A stretch of DNA of 64,000 nucleotides from Thermobacillus xylanilyticus (GTDB taxonomy: Bacteria; Bacillota; Bacilli; Paenibacillales; Paenibacillaceae). Shown here one piece after another: positions 17,452 to 25,416 of the stretch (position 1 is its first letter; each line of letters starts with the position of its first letter). The notes beneath the pieces were generated by a model. That model saw only the letters and a program-made list of their open reading frames with translations, was not told the origin of the DNA and made no database searches. The position numbers and the translations under genes were made by a program. The DNA lies in assembly GCF_907165215.1 (NCBI RefSeq), contig NZ_CAJRAY010000038.1:18125-82124 (forward strand), written 5' to 3'.

Positions 17452-18575
17452 GCCGGTTGCCCCGCTTTCTTCTTGCCCGATGCGTTGCGGTCGGGCAGGC
17501 GAAGCGGCAAGATGCGCACCGCATGGCCCTGCTGCTCCAGCTTCCGCGCCGCTTCGGCGATCCGGTCGTTTTCATAGGACGTCAGTATGGCGATATCCGT
17601 ACGGCCGGCCAGCCGCTCGCCGATCATCTGCAGCAGCTCATGCAGCGGAAGAAGCCGTTCCGTCTTGAGCCGGGCCATCGACTCGAAGATCGCCGTCAGA
17701 TGCGGGTGGCCCGCATCCGGCTCGACGTACGCCGGCTTTTCCTCGCCGGTTCGTCCCGCCTCCGCGGCGTTCGCCGCAAATCCGGCTTCCAGGCCGTTCT
17801 CCACGGCATGCCGGGCCATGCCCGCCGCCGCCGACAAACCGTATTCGACCAGCTCGTCATCCGTCGCGACGCTCCACATGCCTTCATGATCCTCCACATT
17901 CAGGACAATCATCAGCCGATGGTCGGCCGAATAATCGCGCTTGTGCACCTGCAGCTTCCCGGTGCGCGCCGACGCCTTCCAGTTGATGCCCTTCAGCGGG
18001 TCGCCGTACCGGTATTCGCGCGTGCCCGCGATCAGGAACGGGTCGTCGACGATCCAGCGCCGGACGACCGCTTCCCCCATCCAGCTGTGGGCCGGCAGAT
18101 CCCACTCCTCGGGCAGCAGCGGCTTCGGATAGACGATCAGTTCGAATCCGATATCGATGCGCCGGGTCGCCGAGGCGAAGCCGAACAGGTCACCCGCCGT
18201 CATCGAGACGGATTCGGCGCGGTAATAGCCTCGTTTTATGCACTTTACCGTATGCCGACGCGTAATGCGCGTATAGGGCATCAGGCTGAACAGACTTTTG
18301 TGGTTCTGATAAATATTCCCCGCGCTGACGTCGAAGTTCGCCTGCGTCCCGAAGCTGAGCGCCGCCGGCATCTGTGACTCCACGCGCAGCCACGGCACGG
18401 GCAGCCACTTGCGGTTCTCGATCGTCTCCACCATCTCGATCTCGTCGCCCTCGTGGCACGATCTCACGCTGAGACGGCGGTCGTACCGGATGCGGAGGAG
18501 TCCGGTACGGCGGAACAGGTAAGCCTGCAGCAGCATCAGCAGGATGAAGGTCAGCAGGATGAAATGAAAAGCCAT
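17448..18575 (-). CDS. DUF58-domain protein
   Basis: This 375-residue protein starts at an ATG at 18575, six bases after AGGAGG. It has two short hydrophobic helices near the amino end and the DUF58 hallmark YRYGDPLKGINWKASART, near residue 190. The rest resembles a von Willebrand A-like fold (LMIVLNVEDHEGMW). It follows moxR by ten bases and is coupled to the DUF4129 gene. DUF58 proteins work with MoxR ATPases, probably as the fixed partner of the chaperone. Confidence 0.85.
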   Translation of the reverse strand: MAFHFILLTFILLMLLQAYLFRRTGLLRIRYDRRLSVRSCHEGDEIEMVETIENRKWLPVPWLRVESQMPAALSFGTQANFDVSAGNIYQNHKSLFSLMPYTRITRRHTVKCIKRGYYRAESVSMTAGDLFGFASATRRIDIGFELIVYPKPLLPEEWDLPAHSWMGEAVVRRWIVDDPFLIAGTREYRYGDPLKGINWKASARTGKLQVHKRDYSADHRLMIVLNVEDHEGMWSVATDDELVEYGLSAAAGMARHAVENGLEAGFAANAAEAGRTGEEKPAYVEPDAGHPHLTAIFESMARLKTERLLPLHELLQMIGERLAGRTDIAILTSYENDRIAEAARKLEQQGHAVRILPLRLPDRNASGKKKAGQPA

Positions 18576-18585
18576 CTTCGGCCTC

Positions 18586-19548
18586 CTAACGGGCGCCCAG
18601 CGTTTCCTCCGCAGGCACCGGAACCTCGTCGAGCACTTGCCGGATGACCGCCTCGGCGGCTTCCTGCTTCGAGCGGGTCGCGCTGCGCAGCACAATCCGG
18701 TGGGCCAGCACATCGGGCGCCATCGTCTTGATGTCATCCGGCACGACGTATGCCCGGCCCTGCAGCGCCGCATAGGCCTGCGCCGCCTTGAGCAGCGCCT
18801 GGCTGCCGCGCGGGCTGACGCCGACGTGCACGTCAACGTGCGACCGCGTCCGCTCCACGATGCCCACGATATACCGCAGCAGATCGTCATGCACCGCGAC
18901 TTTCGCATACAGCCGCTGCGCTTCCAGGATCGCCTCCCGCCCCACGACGGGGCTGATCTCCTCCAGCGGGCTCGCGTCCATGAACCGCTTCAGAATATGA
19001 AGCGCCTCCTTGCTGTCCGGATAACCCATGCGCAGCTTGAACAGGAACCGGTCGAGCTGCGCTTCCGGCAGCGGGAACGTGCCCTGGTTCTCGACCGGAT
19101 TCTGCGTCGCGATGACGAGGAACGGCCGCTCAAGCGCATGCGTATGCCCGTCAATGCTGAGCTGGCGCTCTTCCATGCATTCGAGCAGGCTCGATTGCGT
19201 GCGCGGCGTCGCCCGGTTGATCTCGTCCGCCAGCACGATGTTGGCGAACAGCGGACCGGGACGGAATTCAAATTCGCCAAGCTTTTGATTGAAGAAATGA
19301 ATGCCCGTCAAATCCGAAGGCAGAAGGTCCGGCGTGAACTGGATCCGCTTGAACGTGCAGTCCAGCGAAACTGCAAGCGCTTTCGCAGTAAGCGTTTTGC
19401 CGGTGCCGGGCACATCTTCAAGCAGCACGTGGCCGGAGGTGATGATGGCGATCAGCAGGCGGTCAATCATTGTCTCCTTGCCGACGATCACCCGCGCGAC
19501 GTTCGCGCGGATGGCTTCGGCCATGTCGCGAATCGGCGTCAGATCCAT
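18586..19548 (-). CDS. MoxR-family AAA+ ATPase
   Basis: This 320-residue cytoplasmic AAA+ ATPase has Walker A EDVPGTGKT (near residue 45), Walker B IVLADEINRATP, sensor 1 ATQNPVENQGTFPLPEAQLDRF and the VSPRGSQALLKAAQA sensor 2 region of the MoxR family. I chose the ATG at 19548, with AAAGGAA upstream; a longer frame exists but has no ribosome site. MoxR ATPases act as chaperones in maturation of protein complexes and usually stand next to DUF58 genes, as here. Confidence 0.92.
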   Translation of the reverse strand: MDLTPIRDMAEAIRANVARVIVGKETMIDRLLIAIITSGHVLLEDVPGTGKTLTAKALAVSLDCTFKRIQFTPDLLPSDLTGIHFFNQKLGEFEFRPGPLFANIVLADEINRATPRTQSSLLECMEERQLSIDGHTHALERPFLVIATQNPVENQGTFPLPEAQLDRFLFKLRMGYPDSKEALHILKRFMDASPLEEISPVVGREAILEAQRLYAKVAVHDDLLRYIVGIVERTRSHVDVHVGVSPRGSQALLKAAQAYAALQGRAYVVPDDIKTMAPDVLAHRIVLRSATRSKQEAAEAVIRQVLDEVPVPAEETLGAR

Positions 19549-19582
19549 GGCTGAAATTCCTTTCTGCCGCACCCTCTCGATG

Positions 19583-19640
19583 AAAAAAAATCCCGCCAAC
19601 AGACGCACGTACGAGGAAGGCGCGGCGGGAGTCATTTTTT
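19583..19640 (-). terminator. Terminator or leader hairpin between the coiled-coil gene and moxR
   Basis: Seven-base arms TCCCGCC and GGCGGGA enclose a 26-base loop, with eight T residues directly after the stem on the minus strand. It sits 35 bases before the moxR start and 85 bases after the upstream gene. It can act as that gene's terminator or as an attenuator of moxR. Confidence 0.6.
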
Positions 19641-19725
19641 CCAGTGTAGCCCATTCGGGTCGGAACCGTCAATTGCCGGCAGCCGGACCGCTGACGGCTT
19701 TGCAACGCCGCCAGCGGATTGCCTT

Positions 19726-20061
19726 TCACTGCCGAATGCCCGGCGAAGTCGAAAGCACCGACTGCATCGCGTGTTCCGCCTGGCGGACGCGTTCGCGGAT
19801 CGCCTGCAGCTGCCGGAGCTGCGCGTCCATCTGCACCTGGACCTGATTCTCCGCGCGTGCGATCTCCGCGTTCAGATTCTGCAGTTCGACGAGCAGCGTG
19901 CGGAGCCGGTCGGAATAACGGTCCGCGCCCGCCCGAAGCAGCGCTTCCCGCGCCATCGCCTGTTCCTGCTCCTGGCGGATGCGCTGCTGCTCCTGAAACT
20001 GTTCGTAGGTCATCTGCTGCGGCACGAAGCCCGTGCCGCCCGCCGGTTGCGATTGCTGCAT
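19726..20061 (-). CDS. Hypothetical coiled-coil protein
   Basis: This 111-residue soluble protein is rich in Gln, Glu, Arg and Ala, with long heptad-like stretches (EQFQEQQRIRQEQEQAM and residues 50-95) that predict a coiled coil. It has no signal peptide or membrane segment. AAGGAGG six bases before the ATG supports expression. I recognise no family; it could be a small structural or adaptor protein. Confidence 0.6.
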   Translation of the reverse strand: MQQSQPAGGTGFVPQQMTYEQFQEQQRIRQEQEQAMAREALLRAGADRYSDRLRTLLVELQNLNAEIARAENQVQVQMDAQLRQLQAIRERVRQAEHAMQSVLSTSPGIRQ

Positions 20062-20137
20062 GGGGATCCTCCTTGTCGGCAGATCGGAATGACATTCACC
20101 GTTAACATGCCCTGCCGCAAGGAAAAATATGCCTCCG

Positions 20138-21304
20138 TTACAGCGCCATCTCCAGAATCGCCTTGACGTCGTCCTTCTCCAGCTTGCGGAACGAACCGAG
20201 CGGACCGAAGCGGACGGCGTCCTCCGCCATCACATCGAGCTTCTCCCGGCCGATGCCGGCTTCGCCCAGCGTCGCGGGCGCGCCGATCCGGGTGAAGTAA
20301 TCGCGGGTTGCCTGGATGCCGGCGAGCGCGATTTCCTCGTCGGACTTGCCCGCGGGATCGATATCCCAGACGCGGACGGCGTACTGCACGAACCGGTCGA
20401 TGCGCGAGCGGTAGACATATTTCATCCAGTTCGGGAACACGATCGACAGGCCCGCTCCGTGTGCAATGTCATAGACGGCGCTGATCGCGTGCTCGATCTC
20501 ATGCGACGCCCAGTCCTGCTGCACGCCGACGCTGATCATGCCGCCGTTCAGCGCGTAGGTGCCGCACAGCATCAGGTTTGCGCGGGCGGCGTAATTGTCC
20601 GGTTCGCGGATGGCCAATTCGCCGTTCTCGATGACCGTCTTCAGAATCGACTCGCAGAGCCGCTCCTGCAGCGGGGTGTCGGTCGTCAGGCTGAAATATT
20701 GCTCGAACACGTGCGACATCATGTCGACGATGCCGTTCGCCGTCTGGTCGGCGGGCACCGTGAACGTCAGCTCCGGATCGAGAATCGAGAACTTCGGGTA
20801 CACGTGAATGCTGCCCATGCCGCGCTTCTGATTGATTTCCCAGTTCGTGATGACCGTATTGCCGTTCATCTCCGTGCCGGTCGCCGCCAGCGTCAGCACC
20901 GCGCCGAGCGGCAGCGCCTTCTCGACGCGCGCCTTCCGGGCATAGAAGTCCCACACATCCCCTTCATACGGCACGCCGGCCGCGATCGCCTTGGCCGCGT
21001 CGATGACGCTGCCGCCGCCGACCCCGAGGATGAATTGCACATCGTGCTCGCGGCAGAGTTCAATCCCGCGGTGGACGGACGTCAGGCGCGGGTTCGGCTC
21101 GACGCCCGGAAGCTCGTACACTTCCGCGCCGATGCCCTTGAGCTGCCGAAGCACCTGATCGTAAAGACCGTTCCGCTTGATGCTGCCTCCTCCGTAGACG
21201 AGCAGCACGCGCTTGCCGTAAGGCTCCACCAGTCCGCCGAGTTCGGTAACCGTTCCGCGGCCGAACACAATCTTCGTCGGGTTGTAGAACGCAAAATTGT
21301 TCAT
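20138..21304 (-). CDS. Iron-containing alcohol dehydrogenase (butanol dehydrogenase/YqhD-like)
   Basis: This 388-residue NAD(P)H-dependent dehydrogenase belongs to the group III iron alcohol dehydrogenases. The start MNNFAFYNPTKIVFGRGTV is typical for the BdhA/YqhD branch. The nucleotide loop GVGGGSVIDAAKAIAAG and the metal-binding residues D (TANGIVDMMSHVFEQYF) and H (ISAVYDIAHGAGLSIVFP) are all present. It reduces aldehydes to alcohols or the reverse. The ATG at 21304 has GGAGG upstream and a good promoter. It stands alone and is divergent from modA. Confidence 0.9.
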   Translation of the reverse strand: MNNFAFYNPTKIVFGRGTVTELGGLVEPYGKRVLLVYGGGSIKRNGLYDQVLRQLKGIGAEVYELPGVEPNPRLTSVHRGIELCREHDVQFILGVGGGSVIDAAKAIAAGVPYEGDVWDFYARKARVEKALPLGAVLTLAATGTEMNGNTVITNWEINQKRGMGSIHVYPKFSILDPELTFTVPADQTANGIVDMMSHVFEQYFSLTTDTPLQERLCESILKTVIENGELAIREPDNYAARANLMLCGTYALNGGMISVGVQQDWASHEIEHAISAVYDIAHGAGLSIVFPNWMKYVYRSRIDRFVQYAVRVWDIDPAGKSDEEIALAGIQATRDYFTRIGAPATLGEAGIGREKLDVMAEDAVRFGPLGSFRKLEKDDVKAILEMAL

Positions 21305-21358
21305 AAACGCGTGTTTACCTCCTCGTAATCCCATGCCGTAATTCTTTTTCCATCCTTA

Positions 21359-21387
21359 AGCATAGTCGAAAACGTGCGGTAAGACAA
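21359..21387 (-). promoter_or_regulatory. Sigma-A promoter of the alcohol dehydrogenase gene
   Basis: Minus-strand TTGTCT (21387-21382) and TATGCT (21364-21359) are 17 bases apart, about 55 bases before the start codon. Confidence 0.6.
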
Positions 21388-21417
21388 TCGCCGGCGCCGC
21401 GGACCAAGCCGTTCAAA

Positions 21418-21446
21418 TTGAGCGCCTGTCCCCCCTGTGTTAGAAT
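21418..21446 (+). promoter_or_regulatory. Sigma-A promoter of modA
   Basis: TTGAGC (21418-21423) and TAGAAT (21441-21446) are separated by 17 bases and lie 44 bases before the ATG. Confidence 0.6.
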
Positions 21447-21490
21447 TAATGCCATCAACGCGGAAGACGAACCGGAGTGGAGAAGACGAA

Positions 21491-22312
21491 ATGGACAAAC
21501 GGCGGCAGGCTGTGTGGATGGCATCATTGGCGGCGATGTTGACAAGCTTGACCCTGCTTTCGGGCTGCCGGACGACGGACGAACGGAAACCCGATGAGCG
21601 CATCGAATTGCTCGTCTCCGCCGCCGTCAGCCTGCAGCGCAGCATGGACCGGATCGGCGAAGCGTTCGAGCAGGCGCATCCCGACATCCGAATCACGATG
21701 AATTACGGCTCGTCCGGCGCACTCCGGCAGCAGATCGCCGAAGGCGCGCCGGCGGATCTGTTCATTTCCGCCGATACGGTGCAGATGGATCGGCTGGCGG
21801 ACGACGGCCTGATCGCCAGGCAAGCCGTTCTGCTCGGCAACCGGCTGACCGTCGTCGTGCCGGCGGATCGGAGCGATAACCTCCCCGAAACCCTGGAGGA
21901 TCTCGCCGCCGGCGAATACCGCGCCGTCGCCATCGGCGATCCGAATACGGTGCCCGCCGGCGCCTATGCGGCCGAGGCGCTTCGCCATGCCGGCCTGCTG
22001 GAGACGCTCGAACCGAAGCTTGTCTACGGCAAAGACGTCCGCCAGGTGCTCACCTATGTCGAATCCGGCAATGCGGACGCCGGTTTCGTCTACCGGACGG
22101 ACGCGCTGCTGTCGGGCGCCGCCCGGGAAGCGTTCACGCTGCCGGACGATCTTCACGCGCCGATCCGCTACCCGGCCGGGATCGTGAAGGCGACGGCTCA
22201 TCCGGAAGCAGCCGCTCGATTTTTCGCGTTCCTCACGGGCGATGCGGCGCGGCGCATCTTCGAAGCGGACGGATTCGTCTTCCTGTATTCGCCCGACGGC
22301 GAGTCGTCCTGA
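21491..22312 (+). CDS. modA: Molybdate-binding lipoprotein ModA
   Basis: This 273-residue periplasmic-type binding protein for molybdate/tungstate has the lipobox LLSGC (cysteine near residue 23). Family segments include VSAAVSLQRSMDRIGEAFE, MNYGSSGALRQQIAEGAPADLFISAD and DVRQVLTYVESGNADAGFVYRTDA. The ATG at 21491 follows GGAG. No modB or modC lies beside it, so the permease and ATPase must be elsewhere or the protein is an orphan. Molybdenum uptake is relevant because the window codes a molybdenum-dependent xanthine dehydrogenase. Confidence 0.9.
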   Translation: MDKRRQAVWMASLAAMLTSLTLLSGCRTTDERKPDERIELLVSAAVSLQRSMDRIGEAFEQAHPDIRITMNYGSSGALRQQIAEGAPADLFISADTVQMDRLADDGLIARQAVLLGNRLTVVVPADRSDNLPETLEDLAAGEYRAVAIGDPNTVPAGAYAAEALRHAGLLETLEPKLVYGKDVRQVLTYVESGNADAGFVYRTDALLSGAAREAFTLPDDLHAPIRYPAGIVKATAHPEAAARFFAFLTGDAARRIFEADGFVFLYSPDGESS

Positions 22313-22337
22313 CCGCCACCATGCGGGAAGCCGCAGC

Positions 22338-23663
22338 CTAGTCCCGCTCGTAGATCGAGCCGGACCGGCTCGCGTACAGTTCCGTGTACACCTTCTCCGC
22401 GTATGCGTCGGTCATCCCCGCGATATAATCCGCCGCAAGCCGCTCCCATGGCCATGAGCCCTTCTGCCGCTCATAGCTTTGGACCCAGTCCGGCGGCAGC
22501 AGCAGCTTCCCCGTCTCGCGGTCCGCGAAACTTTCCCACAGCCGGGTCAGCATGATCTCACTCCGTTTCTGCAGCCGCTGCACGCGGAAATCTTTGATGA
22601 GCGTCACCCACGCCAGCTTCTTGAGAATTTCCATCGTCCGCAGCAGATCCATGTCTTCCTCGCCGTCCTTCACGAACGTAACGCGCTTCCAGCCCTGGCC
22701 GTCGTCGAGGATGCCGACCCGGCTCGCGAACAGGCCGACCCAGCGCGCCTTCATCTCGCGGCGGGTGCGCGAAGGCTCCCGGCCGGTTTCCCGAAAAACC
22801 GTCGTCCACTGCTCGTAATATTCGGCCAGCACCCGCTTGACCATCCCGGTCATCCGCTCCCGGTCAATGCCGTCCCAGGCGCGGTTCGGTCCGGACGGAT
22901 CGTGCTCGATCTCCTGCACGATCAGCTCCGCCAGCCGGTCGTCCTCGAAAAACCCGGGACTCATCAGAATCTTGCCGGCGCGGATGCCGTCTTCGATATC
23001 GTGCGTCGAGTAGGCGATGTCGTCGCACAGATCCATCAGCTGCGCCTCGAGCGTCGCCCGGCCTTTCGGCATGTCCCACAGCTCCCGCAGCCTGCGGATG
23101 CCGCCTTCCCATTCCATCTCGTAGACCCCTTTGGTGACGCCGGGCTCGTTCAGACAGTGCGGATATTTGTTGATCGCCAGCAGCACGGCCGCGGTCAGAT
23201 CGAGCCCGCTGTCGCTGCCGGCGCGCTTTTCGAGGAACATGAGAATGCGGAAGTTCTGCGCATTGCCCTCATAGGGCATGCCGTGCCGCTTGCTGAGCAG
23301 CCGGTGCAGCACTTCCTCGCCCTTGTGGCCGAACGGCGGATGGCCGAGATCGTGGGCGAGCGCGGCGCATTCGACGACTTCCGGCTCCATCATCAGCCCG
23401 GGATGCTCGGGCTTCTGCAGCATCGGATACGACCGGTGCAGCCGGCGCGCCGACTCGCGGGCGATCTGGGACACTTCGAGCGAATGCGTCAACCGGGTGC
23501 GGTAATAGTCCCCGGTGCCCGCCCCGAACACCTGCGACTTTCCCTGCAGACGCCGGAAAGCGGGCGACTGCACAAGCCGGGCGTAGTCTTTCTCGTACTC
23601 GTCCCGCGCCTCGCTCGTATGCACTTTCCCGCCTTCATCCAGCCGGATTTTGCGGATATCCAT
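22338..23663 (-). CDS. dgt: Deoxyguanosinetriphosphate triphosphohydrolase-like protein (dGTPase)
   Basis: This 441-residue HD-domain phosphohydrolase would split dNTPs into deoxynucleoside and triphosphate. The metal-binding HD motif appears in ECAALAHDLGHPPFGHKGEE, and LCDDIAYSTHDIEDGIRAG holds a later metal ligand. The conserved amino end DYARLVQSPAFRRLQGKSQVF is also present. The ATG at 23663 was chosen over a longer frame because it has GGGAGGTGG upstream. It has its own promoter. Confidence 0.9.
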   Translation of the reverse strand: MDIRKIRLDEGGKVHTSEARDEYEKDYARLVQSPAFRRLQGKSQVFGAGTGDYYRTRLTHSLEVSQIARESARRLHRSYPMLQKPEHPGLMMEPEVVECAALAHDLGHPPFGHKGEEVLHRLLSKRHGMPYEGNAQNFRILMFLEKRAGSDSGLDLTAAVLLAINKYPHCLNEPGVTKGVYEMEWEGGIRRLRELWDMPKGRATLEAQLMDLCDDIAYSTHDIEDGIRAGKILMSPGFFEDDRLAELIVQEIEHDPSGPNRAWDGIDRERMTGMVKRVLAEYYEQWTTVFRETGREPSRTRREMKARWVGLFASRVGILDDGQGWKRVTFVKDGEEDMDLLRTMEILKKLAWVTLIKDFRVQRLQKRSEIMLTRLWESFADRETGKLLLPPDWVQSYERQKGSWPWERLAADYIAGMTDAYAEKVYTELYASRSGSIYERD

Positions 23664-23715
23664 TCCTTCCACCTCCCGTGTGCAAAACAAGATCTCCGCC
23701 AACCCTCATACTTCC

Positions 23716-23745
23716 ATCATATCGCAAGTCCCGGCAAAATGTCAG
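23716..23745 (-). promoter_or_regulatory. Sigma-A promoter of dgt, with an inverted repeat over the -35 box
   Basis: Minus-strand CTGACA (23745-23740) and TATGAT (23721-23716) are 18 bases apart. The -35 box is one arm of TGTCAG-N5-CTGACA (23740-23756), a possible operator. Confidence 0.55.
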
Positions 23746-23802
23746 GTATGCTGACACAAAACACAAACTTTCTTGCAACAAATCCGAACGTTCGGGCAAC
23801 AG

Positions 23803-23830
23803 AAAAAGCATGTCCCGAACCGGAACATGC
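23803..23830 (-). terminator. Intrinsic terminator of coaW
   Basis: A stem with arms GCATGTTCCGG and CGGGACATGC is followed on the minus strand by TTTTT, 49 bases after the coaW stop. A second palindrome, CCGAACGTTCGG (23784-23795), lies just beyond. Confidence 0.8.
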
Positions 23831-23878
23831 CAATACCTTCCCCGCAGACCTTCGCATACCGCCGGCGTCCGCCGTCCT

Positions 23879-24775
23879 TCAGCCGCGACCGAGCCGCAGC
23901 AATGCGCCCAGCGCGCCGCTGAATTCGCCGTTTTCGACAAAATGCGGTTCCCCGCCGCGGAAGCGGGTATAGGATTCGACGGCCTGACGCAGCGGCGCGT
24001 TGCCGTTGAAGGACGAACCGATATAGACGATCGTCTTCACGCCGTGCGCGGCGGCGGCGTGCACACACAGCGTCGCCACCGCTTCCCCGACCATGCCGAT
24101 GACCGAGGCGAGCGCATCCTCACGCGAGATGGAGCCCTCTTCGCCGCTGCCGATCACGGCCCCGGGAAACACCCGTCCGAAATTGCTGGCCGTCAGGTCG
24201 CCGTCAATCGGCGGCTCCATCCCTTCATAGATATGGCGAACCTTCAGGTCGGCCGTGCCTCTGTCGCCCTTCGCCGCCGCCGTGACGATCGCTTCATATT
24301 CGTCAAGGCCGGTAAGCAGGCGAGCCAGCCCGACGATCGTCCCGCCGCCGAGCCCCGTGCCGCCGATGCGGAGATTGCGTTCACCGTCAATGACGTGCAC
24401 GGATGTCCCCGTGCCGACATTCGCCAGCAGGAACGCGCTTTCACCCAGGGCCGGCGGAAGCAGCAGACGAATGCCGGCGCAGGTCGCCTCGAACTCCGGC
24501 ATCATTTCCGTGTCCCTGCCGATCAGCGCCGCCAGCTTCGCCCCTTTGCCGCCCGTCAGACAGAGCGGCGCAGCCGGCAGCTCCTTCCGCAGCCAATCCG
24601 CCGCCTCCGTCAGCCGGTCCGAGCGGAACTTGCACAGCCGGCGGACGCCGCCTTTGACATACGCAATTTTGACCAACGTTCCGCCCGCGTCAATGCCCGC
24701 CGCGTCGCCGGGCCGGCCGTCCCGGCCTTCGAAGTGCGGCGCCGCATGCCATTCCGTCGTTTGTGTCGCATCCAT
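23879..24775 (-). CDS. coaW: Type II pantothenate kinase
   Basis: This 298-residue kinase phosphorylates pantothenate in the first step of coenzyme A synthesis. It has the acetate/sugar-kinase-like fold of type II PanK, with phosphate 1 loop GIDAGGTLVKIAY, ANVGTGTSVHVIDG, GGTGLGGGTIVGLARLL and the adenosine segment VYIGSSFNGNAPLRQ. This form is typical of some Firmicutes. I chose the ATG at 24775, with GAGGGGA at slightly long spacing. Its transcript starts at a near-consensus promoter and has a leader of about 85 bases containing a strong hairpin. Confidence 0.88.
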   Translation of the reverse strand: MDATQTTEWHAAPHFEGRDGRPGDAAGIDAGGTLVKIAYVKGGVRRLCKFRSDRLTEAADWLRKELPAAPLCLTGGKGAKLAALIGRDTEMMPEFEATCAGIRLLLPPALGESAFLLANVGTGTSVHVIDGERNLRIGGTGLGGGTIVGLARLLTGLDEYEAIVTAAAKGDRGTADLKVRHIYEGMEPPIDGDLTASNFGRVFPGAVIGSGEEGSISREDALASVIGMVGEAVATLCVHAAAAHGVKTIVYIGSSFNGNAPLRQAVESYTRFRGGEPHFVENGEFSGALGALLRLGRG

Positions 24776-24820
24776 TTCCGCTGTCAAGTCCCCTCTGCAT
24801 CCAGGCTGCAAGGCGGAGCA

Positions 24821-24848
24821 GCCGGCCTTCCGGTGCGGAATGGCCGGC
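24821..24848 (-). promoter_or_regulatory. Strong hairpin in the coaW leader
   Basis: Arms GCCGGCC-TTCCG and CGGAA-GGCCGGC (one bulge) around a 3-base loop lie between the coaW promoter and its start. There is no U-run, so it may stabilise RNA or affect initiation. Confidence 0.35.
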
Positions 24849-24869
24849 CGCGTCAACGCATCGCGTTGA

Positions 24870-24897
24870 ATTATAGCACGGATCGGACGGGTGTCAA
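24870..24897 (-). promoter_or_regulatory. Near-consensus sigma-A promoter of coaW
   Basis: Perfect TTGACA (24897-24892) and perfect TATAAT (24875-24870) are 16 bases apart on the minus strand. Confidence 0.85.
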
Positions 24898-24943
24898 GTT
24901 TTGTCGGTGCCGGAATGCATGCCGCGACCGCAGGCAGGGGGAA

Positions 24944-25339
24944 TCAGATGACGCGGTCCAGGCCGCTGAATTCCGCGATCACCGCCATCAGCTTCGGCGG
25001 AATCGGCAACACGAACTGCATCGCGCCCATTGCGGCCAAGCCGCTGCGGTTATGGACCGTCACGCGGCTCGCATACAGCCGGTACTGGTCCGTGTCCGCG
25101 CGCTGACTCGCATATTCGACGGCGCTGCCCGACGAATTGCGGACCGATACCCGGGTTCTCCGTCCCTGCGGCTCGAACGGCACGATGCTGACGATGTCGT
25201 CGTACTTGATGTGATAGTTGACATGCGGCTTGTGAAATACAATTTCGCGCGTCGAGACGGTCAATCCGTACTCCCGTTTTTTCTGCGAGACCTTGAGTTC
25301 GCCTTCAAGACCCCGCAGCTGGATAAAGTCCCGGTTCAC
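24944..25339 (-). CDS. Hypothetical protein following the purine cluster
   Basis: This 131-residue protein has no signal peptide or membrane helix. The best start is a GTG at 25339 with GGGGAGGA just upstream. It is rich in beta strands and has an EIVFHKPHVNYHIKYDDIVS segment reminiscent of small PH-like domains, but I do not recognise a family. It follows pucG by 77 bases on the same strand and could be the last gene of the purine run or an independent gene. Confidence 0.55.
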   Translation of the reverse strand: MNRDFIQLRGLEGELKVSQKKREYGLTVSTREIVFHKPHVNYHIKYDDIVSIVPFEPQGRRTRVSVRNSSGSAVEYASQRADTDQYRLYASRVTVHNRSGLAAMGAMQFVLPIPPKLMAVIAEFSGLDRVI

Positions 25340-25416
25340 GGCAGATCCTCCCCTCGATTCTCCCAAGCATACCATACCCCGAGAAAATCTGCATGGGAGG
25401 ACGCCAATTCCCCCGA

